Numbered from the stretch's first letter, positions 16,224-25,752 are shown. The stretch: 64,000 bases of DNA from Neobacillus sp. FSL H8-0543 (GCF_038592905.1 NZ_CP151943.1:3918501-3982500); one strand, 5' to 3'. Notes: generated by a model not told the origin, from the letters alone. A program made the numbers and translations.

Positions 16224-16952
16224 TTAGTCATCGTTATTATCACCATGGTCATCCCAGGTTATCGATAGAACCTGACCAGTAATGGCATGAATTTGAACAA
16301 TTGCTTCTCGATCATCTTGAGTCTCTATCTCTACAAGAAAGTAGGTTTGTTCATGCTTTGTTTCCAGTAAAATATCGTCAATGGTTCCTGGAATTTGTTT
16401 TAACGCGATATTTCCAGCTTCCTGCTCAGTCAGAGTCTTTGGCGGTTCGTTTATCACTGCGGTATTAGAGGAGAGGATTTTTCCTGAAATAGCATCTACA
16501 GTTATGTTTGTCTGTTTGTCAGCTTCAGTCACAACCGCCTTATAGATAGGTGCCTGATTGTTTTCAATTCTTTCAATAGAAGCAATTGAACCCTTTACTG
16601 CAGAGAGAATTATCGTTTTAATCTCCGATTCTGATAATTCTTTAACAGGTTCTGGAGCAGGCTTTTCTGTGGCGGGGCTGGTTAGTGTGAATGACAACAC
16701 TTTACCGCTTGCAGGATCCATCTTGATGAGATAGAGCTTATCTTGTTTTTGCATTTCTATATGATATTGTTGGGCAGTTAATTTTATCTGGGAAACGGTT
16801 CCTTGATATCTATTTTGTATGAGCTTTTCTGCTTCTTGTTTTGTTAACATGTCAGCCGCAGGTGACAATTTACCGAACTGCAAGCAAATGATTAATATAC
16901 TAACTGCAATAAGTAAACATATTGTGACCCAGAACCAGGATATTTTTTTCAT
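16224..16952 (-). CDS. Membrane-anchored protein with three PepSY repeats
   Basis: 242 residues with one N-terminal transmembrane helix (about 5-25) and an extracytoplasmic part made of three PepSY-like repeats starting near 38, 107 and 176. Each repeat has a (T/S)EQEA-type helix, a strand ending in a G(K/Q)VLS turn and the phrase DPASGKVLS, DAISGKILS or HAITGQVLS. The C-terminus is acidic. It lies between the histidine kinase and the secreted PepSY protein and is co-directional with both. It probably works with the kinase at the outer face of the membrane; this is inferred from context. Confidence 0.8.
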   Translation of the reverse strand: MKKISWFWVTICLLIAVSILIICLQFGKLSPAADMLTKQEAEKLIQNRYQGTVSQIKLTAQQYHIEMQKQDKLYLIKMDPASGKVLSFTLTSPATEKPAPEPVKELSESEIKTIILSAVKGSIASIERIENNQAPIYKAVVTEADKQTNITVDAISGKILSSNTAVINEPPKTLTEQEAGNIALKQIPGTIDDILLETKHEQTYFLVEIETQDDREAIVQIHAITGQVLSITWDDHGDNNDD

Positions 16953-16978
16953 ATATAAGCCTCACCGCCTTTGTAACT

Positions 16979-18373
16979 CTATTTTCTTACACGAAGATTA
17001 GGGGAAGATGAGAAATCATCCATTTTTTTAAAATAAAGAGTGGCGGCCGTTCCAATACCGATCGTGCTTTCGAGTGCAACCCTGACACCAATAGCATCGG
17101 CAATTTCTTTGGCAATCGATAAACCGAGGCCTGAACCGCCATTTTTTCGTGTTCTTGCTTTATCTACGCGGTAGAAGCGATCAAAGACCATGGATATTTC
17201 GTCCTTTTCGATGCCAATACCACGGTCGATAATTTTGATAAAGACTTCATCTTTATCGATTCCTGTAACAACTGAGATTGTATTTTCACTATACTTCCGT
17301 GCATTATCAAGAAAAATAAACAGCAGTTGTTTTAATTTTTTTTCATCGGTTATTATCGTTAAAGGAACCGCGTTCTCTTCTGTAAAATCAATCTCCCGAT
17401 GATAGGCGCCCTGAAATGCCTTCACGGTTTGCATCAATAATTCATGGAGGAGTACTTGGTTACTTTCGATATTCCATTGCTCCTGATTCCTTGCAAGCAG
17501 CAGAAGTTGTTCGGTCATCTCCTTCATCCGGATTGCTTCGGAATGAATCGCTTCAATGGACTCTTCGAATATTTGCGGTTCTCCCATACCTCTTCTTTTT
17601 AGTAAACTGGCATAGCTTTCAATGATGGTTAACGGCGTTTTAAGCTCATGTGAGGCGTTTGAAACAAACTGCTGCTGTTTTTCAAAGTTTATTTCTAGCA
17701 GGTCAATCATATGGTTAAAGGTTTCACCCATTCGGTACAGTTCGTCCTTTGATTTTCTTTGAAGTTTCAAGCGCTTAAATTGACCGCTCTGCCTTATCTC
17801 AGTCATCGTGTTAATCATCGATATAACTGGTAGAGTGATAAGATTGCTTAGAATCCTACTCGAAATCAGCACAGGTATTAACGCAAGGAGTGTCACCGTT
17901 ACTAACACAAGGCGAAGCGTTGCTAAATTTTCTGATGCTGTCTGCATGCTTTTGGTAACCTGAAGATTGGCGACCCTTCCGTCTTGTAAAATAATTGGCA
18001 TCGATACAAAGGTATATGGCCGTTTTTGATAAATGATCGACTTTGTGACTTCTTGGCTATAAAACGACGCTTTCCGCTGGCTTAAGCGTTTTTCAGATAC
18101 ACTTGTTACAGGTGAAAGGCCTTTGTTTTCGGCTGTAACAATTCGAATCATCCCGTTAATCGGGACGTAGGCGCGTAAAAGTTCATTATCCGGAATGGTA
18201 CCAAGAGCTTTGCCAAAGTTCTCAGTAATATTGGCCAACTCCTTATTTGCTGTTTTTAATTCGCTGTCGAGAATTAGTTTGTTAAATGAATAATAAACGG
18301 TAATATTTATCAGAATTAACAACATAGCAAACAGAAAGGCGGTATAGAGGTTAATTTTCTTTCTTAGCTTCAT
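16979..18373 (-). CDS. Sensor histidine kinase (YkoH-like)
   Basis: 464 residues. Transmembrane helix 1 is at about 10-30, an extracytoplasmic sensor at about 31-150 and helix 2 at about 152-176. A HAMP linker follows, then a dimerisation domain with phospho-acceptor His242 in SHELKTPLTI. The catalytic domain carries an N-box (FIFLDNARKYSEN), DRGIGI and GGSGLGLSIA. It overlaps the upstream response regulator gene by 4 bases (ATGA). The kinase, regulator and two PepSY proteins together match the ykoGHIJ-type module. The stimulus is unknown. Confidence 0.9.
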   Translation of the reverse strand: MKLRKKINLYTAFLFAMLLILINITVYYSFNKLILDSELKTANKELANITENFGKALGTIPDNELLRAYVPINGMIRIVTAENKGLSPVTSVSEKRLSQRKASFYSQEVTKSIIYQKRPYTFVSMPIILQDGRVANLQVTKSMQTASENLATLRLVLVTVTLLALIPVLISSRILSNLITLPVISMINTMTEIRQSGQFKRLKLQRKSKDELYRMGETFNHMIDLLEINFEKQQQFVSNASHELKTPLTIIESYASLLKRRGMGEPQIFEESIEAIHSEAIRMKEMTEQLLLLARNQEQWNIESNQVLLHELLMQTVKAFQGAYHREIDFTEENAVPLTIITDEKKLKQLLFIFLDNARKYSENTISVVTGIDKDEVFIKIIDRGIGIEKDEISMVFDRFYRVDKARTRKNGGSGLGLSIAKEIADAIGVRVALESTIGIGTAATLYFKKMDDFSSSPNLRVRK

Positions 18374-19065
18374 TTGACAACCTTTAATACATAGCCAACA
18401 CCACGGACCGTGTGAATCAATGTCGGTAAATGCGGAAAATCAATCTTTTTCCTTAGATAACGGATATAAACGTCAACTACATTCGTATCACCAAAGAAAT
18501 CATAGCCCCAAACCGCTTCTAAAATTTGCTCCCGGTTTAACACCTGGCGCTTATTATTCATTAAAAAAACAAGTAAATCATATTCTCGGGGAGTTAATTC
18601 GATTGATTCTCCAGCTCTAAGAACCTCCCTTGTCTTTTGATTCACATTTAAATCTTCAAAAGTTAGCAAACTAGCATCTTCCACAGGCTGTTCGGTTTGT
18701 TTAAGCCGTAAAGCTGCACGAATACGCGCTAGAAGCTCCTCGATTTGAAAGGGTTTTGTAATATAATCGTTCGCACCAAGATCAAGGCCAGAAACCTTAT
18801 CTTCTACTGAACTTTTTGCCGTTAATAGAATGACGGGGGTAATCAGGTCATTTTTCCTAATACGTCTAAGAATTTCAATTCCGCTTATTCCTGGAAGCAT
18901 TACATCTAGTAAAACCAAATCCCAACTGCGAGCTCGGTATTTTTCAAGTGCATCAATACCATCAAATACCTTGGTTACTGAATAACCTTCATATCCAAGC
19001 TCCAGCTCTAATAAACGAGCAATCTTTTCTTCGTCTTCAATGACCAATATTGTCCCTTTTTCCAT
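18370..19065 (-). CDS. OmpR-family response regulator (YkoG-like)
   Basis: 231 residues. The receiver domain has the acidic pocket DE at 11-12, phospho-acceptor Asp54 in LLDVMLPG, a Thr in LLTAKS and Lys in ITKPF. The C-terminal winged-helix DNA-binding domain (about 130-230) has LTPREYDLLVFL and VVDVYIRYLRKKI. Two ATG codons are adjacent; the second (19065) is chosen because GGAGG lies 6 bases before it and only 3 before the first. It is the first gene of the operon with the kinase and PepSY genes. Confidence 0.92.
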   Translation of the reverse strand: MEKGTILVIEDEEKIARLLELELGYEGYSVTKVFDGIDALEKYRARSWDLVLLDVMLPGISGIEILRRIRKNDLITPVILLTAKSSVEDKVSGLDLGANDYITKPFQIEELLARIRAALRLKQTEQPVEDASLLTFEDLNVNQKTREVLRAGESIELTPREYDLLVFLMNNKRQVLNREQILEAVWGYDFFGDTNVVDVYIRYLRKKIDFPHLPTLIHTVRGVGYVLKVVK

Positions 19066-19182
19066 CATGCACCTCCAAAAATCAATGGTTATTTTTAAAA
19101 AATTATAATTTTATTATAATCTGTGAACGAAGCAGATAGCAAAACCGTACTACTGATAGGGATTTTTTTAGGAGGGGAAATA

Positions 19183-20097
19183 TTGACTACAATTATAGAG
19201 GTTGATCATGTAAGTAAGCATTTTAGCGGGCGAGAAATTTTGAAGGATGTTTCTTTTGCAATTGAAGAAGGAAGTATCACTGGGCTGCTTGGCCCGAATG
19301 GTGCAGGGAAAACTACGATTATTCGGTTATTAAATGGAGTAATCGATGCGACGAGCGGAACAATGAAGGTAATGAATTTCAACCCAAACAAACAGGGGGA
19401 TTCAATAAGAAAGAGGGCGGGGATTGTAACGGAAAGTGCGAGTCTTTACCATGACATGACTGCGTGGGACAATCTAGTATTTTTTTCTAAAATCTATAAC
19501 TCCTATGACTCGAAGAGAATTACTCATTTATTGGAGCAGTTTGAAATGATCCCACATAAGGATCAATTGGTAGGCAGTTTTTCAACAGGAATGAAAAAGC
19601 GGATTGCATTGGCAAAAGCGTTATTGCACAAACCGAGTTTATTATTTCTCGATGAACCGACAAACGGTTTAGATCCGGAGGGGATCAGTGAAGTTATTCG
19701 TTACTTAAGAAAAGTGAACCAAGAAGATGGAGTGACCATTCTTATTTGTTCTCATGTGCTCCATCAGCTTGAGACCATTTGTGATTCCTATTTGTTTTTG
19801 AATAAGGGTAGAATCATTGAAAAAGGAACAAGGAATATGCTTGAGAATAAGTATTTAACAGAAATAAAAGTCTTAGTTGAAACGGGCCTTCAACCAGTTG
19901 ATCAGCAAAAATATAAAGGGTTTCAATATAAGAGAATAGAAGCAGCCAAATTAGAATTTTCCTTGTCGACGAAAGAGGAGATTACCCCATTATTGGTGGC
20001 AATTTTGAGTGATTCCTGGGTTCATAACTGTGAAATTACCAACCGAAGTCTTGAGGCTTTGTACTTTAAAATTAGAGGGGAAGATGGAAATGAATAA
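19183..20097 (+). CDS. ABC transporter ATP-binding protein
   Basis: 304 residues from a TTG start chosen because AGGAGGGG lies 7 bases upstream; in-frame codons further upstream lack a ribosome site. Walker A is GPNGAGKTT, the signature is the divergent SFSTGMKKR (STGMK in place of LSGGQ, common in drug/bacitracin-type exporters), Walker B is LLFLDEP and the switch His is in SHVLHQLE. The C-terminal 70 residues are an accessory region. It overlaps the permease gene by 8 bases. It is divergent from the ykoGH-like operon. Substrate unknown. Confidence 0.88.
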   Translation: MTTIIEVDHVSKHFSGREILKDVSFAIEEGSITGLLGPNGAGKTTIIRLLNGVIDATSGTMKVMNFNPNKQGDSIRKRAGIVTESASLYHDMTAWDNLVFFSKIYNSYDSKRITHLLEQFEMIPHKDQLVGSFSTGMKKRIALAKALLHKPSLLFLDEPTNGLDPEGISEVIRYLRKVNQEDGVTILICSHVLHQLETICDSYLFLNKGRIIEKGTRNMLENKYLTEIKVLVETGLQPVDQQKYKGFQYKRIEAAKLEFSLSTKEEITPLLVAILSDSWVHNCEITNRSLEALYFKIRGEDGNE

Positions 20098-20932
20098 AAG
20101 TACCATCCTAACGATTACCCGAAAGGACTTAAAAGCGACTTTTTCATCCAAAAAGATTTGGGTGCCGATGATTATTGTAGCCGTGCTCTTATGTATCATT
20201 TTCCCGTCCGTCTTAGCTTATTTTGGTTTGAATTTTGATATGACAGGTAAATCTGCCGAAGATATCGAAAGACCGATTAACGCGTTTATTAAGGAGTTTC
20301 CAAATGATGAGATGAGAAATACGCTCGCTTCGTTGCCAACCCTTACCTATAAATTTGTTTATTTTTTCTTAACGTTTATGATGATTCCCTTTTTCTTGTT
20401 GGTGGCTATCATCAATTCGATGGTAACCGCTGCAAACAGTTTTGCAGGGGAGAAGGAAAGAAACACTTTAGAAACTCTGCTGTTCGCACCGATTTCAATA
20501 GTTGATTTGTTTTTAGGGAAGGTTCTTGCCTCACTAATCCCTGCCTTAGGGATTACCTATGCTTCCTATGTCATTAACCTTATCATTGTTAATCTAATAA
20601 CCTACCCATTTTTTGATCATATGCTATTTTTAAATTCTACTTGGTTGCTATTAATGTTTTGGGTGATCCCAACCCTAGTACTATTTACAATCATCTTAAG
20701 TGTGTTAATTTCGGCAAAGGTAAAATCATTTCAAGAAGCCCAGCAATTTGGCGGAATCCTTGTTCTCCCAGTTATCGGAATCGTTATTAGCCAAGCAAGT
20801 GGACTGTTCTTCCTAAGTCCGCTTACACTTTTCCTTATAGGCACAGGTTTGCTCGTGGCAAACGCCTTAGTATTAAAACTCGTCACAAAATTCAACCAGC
20901 GTAACACACTATTCGAAAGTCAAATTCACTAA
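20090..20932 (+). CDS. ABC-2-type transporter permease
   Basis: 280 residues with about six hydrophobic helices: an N-terminal helix around 22-45, a large extracytoplasmic loop, a helix near 98-122, then a cluster from 150 onward. SFAGEKERNTLETLLFAPIS is the conserved ABC-2 cytoplasmic coupling motif. ATG 20090 is preferred because GAGGGG lies 9 bases upstream. It forms an exporter with the preceding ATPase. A long hairpin terminator follows. Confidence 0.85.
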   Translation: MNKSTILTITRKDLKATFSSKKIWVPMIIVAVLLCIIFPSVLAYFGLNFDMTGKSAEDIERPINAFIKEFPNDEMRNTLASLPTLTYKFVYFFLTFMMIPFFLLVAIINSMVTAANSFAGEKERNTLETLLFAPISIVDLFLGKVLASLIPALGITYASYVINLIIVNLITYPFFDHMLFLNSTWLLLMFWVIPTLVLFTIILSVLISAKVKSFQEAQQFGGILVLPVIGIVISQASGLFFLSPLTLFLIGTGLLVANALVLKLVTKFNQRNTLFESQIH

Positions 20933-20938
20933 ATAAAC

Positions 20939-20995
20939 AAAGGTGTCATGCACCATTCAAAGAAAAATTCTTGAAATGGAGCATAACACCTTTTT
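20939..20995 (+). terminator. Long hairpin terminator made of GGTGTCATGCACC-type repeat
   Basis: AAAGGTGTCATGCACCATTC pairs imperfectly with a second arm that ends in CATAACACCTTTTT. It is a long stem ended by a T-run. The nearby words GGTGCCTGTCACC and GTGTCACCGG (21040-21066) belong to the same word family, suggesting a small dispersed repeat co-opted as terminator. Confidence 0.7.
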
Positions 20996-21058
20996 CGATT
21001 TATGAGTGTCCACGGGAGACGGACAAATGTATTTCTGTGGTGCCTGTCACCGGAAGTG

Positions 21059-21745
21059 TCACCGGAAGCGATATCCTGAACCCCAAACGGTTTCGATGTA
21101 TTCGGGGTTGGAGGGGTCGTGTTCAATTTTTTCTCTTAGTTTACGGATGTGGACGGTGACGGTGGAGACGTCTCCGTTGCCATCATAGCCCCAAATTCTT
21201 TCGAATAAGTGGTCTTTGCTGAGGACTTGATTTGGGTTCAACGCTAAAAAGGTGAGCACATCGAATTCTTTTGTTGTAAAGGTGACCTCTTGATTGTTTA
21301 CGAACACTCGTCTCGATGAACGGTCAATAAATAGTCCGCGAATATAAATGCCTTGTGATTCATTGTTTTGCTTCATCGATAATCGTTCATAGCGGGAAAG
21401 ATGGGCCTTTACTCTTGCCACCATTTCATTTGGGCTAAAGGGCTTGACTAAGTAATCATCGGCGCCTAGTCCAAGACCGCGAATCTTATCGATTTCTTCC
21501 TTTTTGGCTGTCACCATGATGATCGGAATATCCTTAACGCTTCTAATCTTCTTGCAAATTTCAAAGCCATTTATATTGGGAAGCATCACATCGAGCAAAA
21601 TCAAGTCGTATTCTTGGGTCAATGCTCGTTGCAGCCCTAAATCTCCTGTTAACACGATATCTGTTGCAAAGCCGTTGATTTCCAAATAATCGCGTTCTAA
21701 CTCAGCGATACTCTTTTCGTCTTCGATAATAAGGATTTTTTTCAT
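21059..21745 (-). CDS. OmpR-family response regulator (ABC-linked module)
   Basis: 228 residues. The receiver has phospho-acceptor Asp52 (LLDVMLPN), acidic residues EDE at 8-10, VTAKK and LVKPFSP. The winged-helix output domain ends in HIRKLREKIEHDPSNPEYIE and VWGSGYRF. It overlaps the downstream kinase gene by 4 bases. It is the last two-component partner in a five-gene minus-strand operon. Its stop codon lies in the GGTGTCA-type repeat sequence, suggesting a repeat inserted at the 3' end. Confidence 0.92.
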   Translation of the reverse strand: MKKILIIEDEKSIAELERDYLEINGFATDIVLTGDLGLQRALTQEYDLILLDVMLPNINGFEICKKIRSVKDIPIIMVTAKKEEIDKIRGLGLGADDYLVKPFSPNEMVARVKAHLSRYERLSMKQNNESQGIYIRGLFIDRSSRRVFVNNQEVTFTTKEFDVLTFLALNPNQVLSKDHLFERIWGYDGNGDVSTVTVHIRKLREKIEHDPSNPEYIETVWGSGYRFR

Positions 21746-23214
21746 GTTGCATCCACCTCTTTACAGATATCTTGCGGCAATGAAACCGTAATCTTGGTTC
21801 CAATTTTCCATTCACTTTCAACCTGAATCGTACCATCATGTTCTTCGACAATCATTCTCGCAATCGAAAGACCAAGCCCGCTGCCGCCTGTTAATTTATT
21901 TCTGGATTGTTCCGCACGATAAAATTGATTAAAGATAAGCGGGATGGATTCTTTTGAGATTCCAGGTCCATTGTCCTCGAGTACAATATCAACCCAGCCG
22001 TCAGTGGAAAGAAGCGATATCTTCACTTCCTTTTTATCTTTATCCATATATTTCAAGCTATTATTGACAATATTACTGAGGACACGTTTGAATTTGTCCC
22101 GGTCTGTACGAACATAGCAGTTGCCCTTTGGTGATAATTGTAAATCAACATCGACATTTTGTTTCCTTAAATCAAAGCTTAATTCCTCAAAATAATCTGT
22201 TAAATAATCTTTTAAATTGATTCTTTCAAATTCAAAAGGAACCTTTCCTAAATCAAGCTTCGAGAATAAGAAGAGCTCATCAATCAAATGATCCATATCA
22301 ACGGACTTAGTGTAAATGGTTTTTAGATAATGCGCCTTCTTTTCAGGTGTGTCTGCTATACCATCACGAATGCCTTCAATATATCCTTTTATTGAGGTGA
22401 TGGGTGTTTTTAAATCATGGGAAATATGGGCGATTAATTCCTTGCGATTTTCTTCATACTGTTTTTGAATTAGGCGTGATTCATTTAATTGAATGCGCAT
22501 CTCTTCAAACGAAAGTGTCAGCTGACCAAGCTCATCATTTCTGACAGGCCGAATTGAGTATTCAAGGTTTCCATTTTTTATAAATTGGGCCGCCGTTTTT
22601 AGACGATTAATTGGCTTGATGATGCTTTTTGAAACAAAATAACTTAACAGTCCATTTGTGGCAATTAAGCTTAATAAGCATAAGCCAAATAATATCGGAA
22701 AAAATGTTTTCATGAACTTATTCCATGGACTAGCATCCTTTAAAAGAAAGAGTGATAGTTTACTGCCATCCTGGTTAAAAAAGTCATGCTGCTTGATAGC
22801 GAAGGTTTGATTACCTAGCTCTTCAAGATTGCGCAAATTTGTTTCATTGCCAAAATTGGGCAAATCGTTTGCCTTTACTTTTTCAACCCCATTTGAAGAG
22901 TAATATAATTCACCGTCTTTTCGGATGATGAGATCTGTTTTTATTTCCTCAAGCTGGGGATCCAGCGATTGTAAGAATTCCTTGTTCATCAACTCATCCG
23001 GATTCATAACTGATTTTTCTTTTAGCTTAAAAAATAACTTTGAATCTTCCTGTACGATTTGGTGGTAATTATGGCTTTCTGGAAGAAAATTAGCCATTTC
23101 TCTTAGGTCACCTAGAAAAAATATCAATAAAAGCAGTGAGGCAAAGAAAAATAAGATAAGCGGGACGATGATCATGGCAATATTAGACAGTATGAGCCGG
23201 AGTTTGATGGACAT
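21742..23214 (-). CDS. Sensor histidine kinase (ABC-linked module)
   Basis: 490 residues. Helix 1 is at about 10-34, followed by an extracytoplasmic domain of about 135 residues and helix 2 at about 171-195. HAMP is at about 196-250, with phospho-acceptor His266 in AHISHDLKTPITS. The catalytic domain has an N-box (VLSNIVNNSLKY), EDNGPGIS and GGSGLGLSIA. It is coupled by overlap to its response regulator and lies 15 bases after the permease gene. The large outer domain indicates direct sensing rather than the short-loop BceS type. Confidence 0.9.
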   Translation of the reverse strand: MSIKLRLILSNIAMIIVPLILFFFASLLLLIFFLGDLREMANFLPESHNYHQIVQEDSKLFFKLKEKSVMNPDELMNKEFLQSLDPQLEEIKTDLIIRKDGELYYSSNGVEKVKANDLPNFGNETNLRNLEELGNQTFAIKQHDFFNQDGSKLSLFLLKDASPWNKFMKTFFPILFGLCLLSLIATNGLLSYFVSKSIIKPINRLKTAAQFIKNGNLEYSIRPVRNDELGQLTLSFEEMRIQLNESRLIQKQYEENRKELIAHISHDLKTPITSIKGYIEGIRDGIADTPEKKAHYLKTIYTKSVDMDHLIDELFLFSKLDLGKVPFEFERINLKDYLTDYFEELSFDLRKQNVDVDLQLSPKGNCYVRTDRDKFKRVLSNIVNNSLKYMDKDKKEVKISLLSTDGWVDIVLEDNGPGISKESIPLIFNQFYRAEQSRNKLTGGSGLGLSIARMIVEEHDGTIQVESEWKIGTKITVSLPQDICKEVDAT

Positions 23215-23229
23215 TATGATACACCCTTT

Positions 23230-23967
23230 TTAAGCTTCTTTTCTATTAAACATATAATAGCCTGCTGATAAAAACAACACGACTGCGGAGCACAAATAGG
23301 TGACAGTTTGGATTATCCAACGAAATGACACATCTCCCAGCCAATGCATATACCAATCAAGATAGGCGGTTGGTAACATGTAAAGGATGTTTGGCACCAT
23401 ATATGGAATAAAGACCATCGCTAAGTAAAGAACTATCATCCCAGATATCGCAAGAACACTCGAGTTTATAACAAGTGCAATCAGGACAGCTAACGCTACA
23501 ATGACCATCAACGGGACCCACGATACCAAATAGGCACCTAAACTTGATGCGATCGCAACAAAATCAAAGGTTTTATCAAATAGTGCGCTGCTAATAAGCA
23601 TAAATAGCCAAACTAAAAGCAGTTGAACTAGTACAAGGCCTCCGATAGAGAGTAGTTTGGATAGGAATAGCTCGATTCGGCTAATCGGACGGACCTGGAA
23701 TAGTGTTCCACGTTCGCCTTCACCAGTGAATAAATCGGTGGCAGCAATAAAGATAAATAATGGTAGCAAAAGGCTGACAAATAGATCTAAGAGAGTAAGA
23801 TTAATATTTTCTGCAGGCAACGCCATCCAGTCGATAATAAAGAGCTTATTTACGAGAAGTTTGGTAAGAACCGGCAGCGCTACAGCTACAAAGAGAAACA
23901 ATTTAGTCACCTTTTTTGCCAGCAGTTTTTGCAGTTCATTATAACTATTTGCTTGGATTGTGTTCAT
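23230..23967 (-). CDS. ABC-2-type transporter permease
   Basis: 245 residues with six predicted membrane helices starting near 22, 55, 105, 140, 170 and 220. The cytoplasmic coupling segment is FTGEGERGTLFQVRPISRIE, the counterpart of the GEKERGT motif in ABC-2 permeases. It overlaps the ATPase gene by 23 bases. It acts with the ATPase at 23945, and the same operon encodes a kinase, a regulator and an exported protein. Confidence 0.85.
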   Translation of the reverse strand: MNTIQANSYNELQKLLAKKVTKLFLFVAVALPVLTKLLVNKLFIIDWMALPAENINLTLLDLFVSLLLPLFIFIAATDLFTGEGERGTLFQVRPISRIELFLSKLLSIGGLVLVQLLLVWLFMLISSALFDKTFDFVAIASSLGAYLVSWVPLMVIVALAVLIALVINSSVLAISGMIVLYLAMVFIPYMVPNILYMLPTAYLDWYMHWLGDVSFRWIIQTVTYLCSAVVLFLSAGYYMFNRKEA

Positions 23968-24667
23968 AAGCCGATTCCTCTACCTTCTTGACGTATATTT
24001 CTTCTAATGACTGTTCGTTGGCTTCATAAAATGATGCCTGCCCATGAATGAGAAAACAAAATCGATTACATAGTTTTTCAAGTTCAGAGATATGGTGACT
24101 GGAAATCACAAAGGTTACTCTGGAATGACGAGCGATCTCTTGAATCGCTTTTCTTAAAGTTAGCAGTCCATCGATGTCAAGACCGTTTGTTGGCTCATCT
24201 AAAATGATTAGCCGCGGCTTAGAAAGTAGGGCAGAGGCGATCCCAAAACGCTGCTTCATTCCCATTGAAAAGGAGGAAATCTTTTCATTCTTATAAGGAG
24301 ATAACCCGGTTTGCTGCAGGACCTCATCAATATCTGAACTCTGAACATTCGAATAGAAACGGGAAATCATTTTTAGATTTTGGTATGGTGTCATATTTTC
24401 ATAGGCAACTGCAGAACCTATTAAAGCACCAACGGGATCAATCGCTTTTTTGTAATTGTGCTGGAGGTCAATACCGAAAATCTCTGTGCTCCCGCTATCT
24501 GGTTGAATAAGTCCTGTCATGCATTTTAATAACGTAGTTTTACCCGCACCATTTGGTCCAAGGACGCCAATAATTTCACCTTGATTGATTGTTAGATTAA
24601 TATTTTTAATTCCTCTGCCATTGGAATATTGCTTTGTCATCCCAGTTATAACCACTGCTTTTTCCAA
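23945..24667 (-). CDS. ABC transporter ATP-binding protein
   Basis: 240 residues from a TTG start at 24667 with GAGGTG 6 bases upstream. An in-frame GTG at 24676 overlaps that site and is less likely. Walker A is GPNGAGKTT, the signature SFSMGMKQR, Walker B LIILDEP and the switch His in SSHHISELE. It is closest in style to bacitracin/lantibiotic-immunity-type ATPases. It lies second in an operon beginning with the exported protein at 24706. Confidence 0.87.
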   Translation of the reverse strand: MEKAVVITGMTKQYSNGRGIKNINLTINQGEIIGVLGPNGAGKTTLLKCMTGLIQPDSGSTEIFGIDLQHNYKKAIDPVGALIGSAVAYENMTPYQNLKMISRFYSNVQSSDIDEVLQQTGLSPYKNEKISSFSMGMKQRFGIASALLSKPRLIILDEPTNGLDIDGLLTLRKAIQEIARHSRVTFVISSHHISELEKLCNRFCFLIHGQASFYEANEQSLEEIYVKKVEESAYEHNPSK

Positions 24668-24705
24668 GATTGTCACCTCTATAATTTCATATTGAAAAAA
24701 ACCTA

Positions 24706-25560
24706 CTATTTGTCGCCATGTCCATGGTCAAATTCAACGATATTATCAGCTGGAATCTCAACAGGTGTTACCAGTGTTTTATTATAATCAGACATATTCA
24801 TATCAATACTTAAGACTAGTTCATGACTTTTTCCCTGTGCATCTTTGCCTGTGACAACAGCTCTAATGATTTGTTGCTCTATATAATTTTCTTCATTTAC
24901 CTGTGCGGTTACTCGAATTTGCTTTACCGTAATATCATGATCTAATTCTGGAACAGTTGGTTTTATGTGAAAGTCTGATTCTTTTTGATCATTGTTATCT
25001 TGGAGCATAACCGCATGCTTGATCATTAGCGTACTCAAGGCATTCGCTGTAAGAGGGATCTCTTTTCCTGTTAAATCTAACTCGATTAAGTGATTACCAT
25101 TTTTCTGTTCTGCCACTGTAATTTGTTGTTGGAGATTTTTTGTCATTACATCGATCAGGTTTTCTAAATCATCTTGGAGCTTTGCTGTGTTTTTATGATG
25201 AGCGTTTGCAGAGGTTTCCATTTTATAAACGGTATCTGAGCCATTCTGTAGAACAAACCAATTTCCTGCCTGCTTGTACATGTTCATGTTACTTGAATCT
25301 GTTTCGTTAACTAAATGAGTTGAAATGGAATTAACCTGATTTACCGTATCTGATTTGAAAAGGGAATCCATTGTGAAGATTGATTTCTGGTTGTCTTCAA
25401 CATTAAGCTTTATGCTCATTGTTGCACTATCTGCCGTATGGGTTTGTTTCAATGCTGACTTGTAAAGGTCATACCCTGATGTATTTGCTGAGATGGAATA
25501 AACGCTACCAAGCAAAAGTGTCCCGCTTATCCCGATTACTGCTAGAAATTTCTTATTCAT
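24706..25560 (-). CDS. Exported protein of unknown function heading the ABC/two-component operon
   Basis: 284 residues with a signal peptide (about 1-25, cleavage near SISANTSG). There is no lipobox Cys, so it is probably secreted or retained by other means. The body contains alternating strands resembling lipoprotein-carrier folds (for example MSIKLNVEDNQKSIFTMDSL and HLIELDLTGKEIPLTANALS) and ends HGHGDK. It lies first in the operon, 38 bases before the ATPase, with a strong GGAGG site. It could be the ligand-binding or signal-presenting partner of the kinase. The family is not recognised. Confidence 0.7.
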   Translation of the reverse strand: MNKKFLAVIGISGTLLLGSVYSISANTSGYDLYKSALKQTHTADSATMSIKLNVEDNQKSIFTMDSLFKSDTVNQVNSISTHLVNETDSSNMNMYKQAGNWFVLQNGSDTVYKMETSANAHHKNTAKLQDDLENLIDVMTKNLQQQITVAEQKNGNHLIELDLTGKEIPLTANALSTLMIKHAVMLQDNNDQKESDFHIKPTVPELDHDITVKQIRVTAQVNEENYIEQQIIRAVVTGKDAQGKSHELVLSIDMNMSDYNKTLVTPVEIPADNIVEFDHGHGDK

Positions 25561-25696
25561 GTTTTTTTCCTCCTATCAATATTTGTGGTACAACTAGAGT
25601 TTAATCTGGAGTTATAAAATGAATCTAAATAATTTATTAAATTTCCCTTAAGAAATCAGGTTAAAAAAATATTTTTAGTTATTACAAACAAAATGT

Positions 25697-25725
25697 TTGA
25701 GTTTTCAGAAAACTAACAGTATAAT
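25697..25725 (+). promoter_or_regulatory. Sigma-A promoter of the IDEAL-domain gene
   Basis: TTGAGT (25697-25702), a 17-bp spacer and TATAAT (25720-25725), followed 28 bases later by the start codon with AAGGAG. Confidence 0.65.
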
Positions 25726-25752
25726 GAAAAAAAGCTTAAGGAGTTGATTTCC

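Noticed and set aside
23657..23944. 95-residue plus-strand frame
   Set aside because: Opposite the permease gene, biased composition, no ribosome site.
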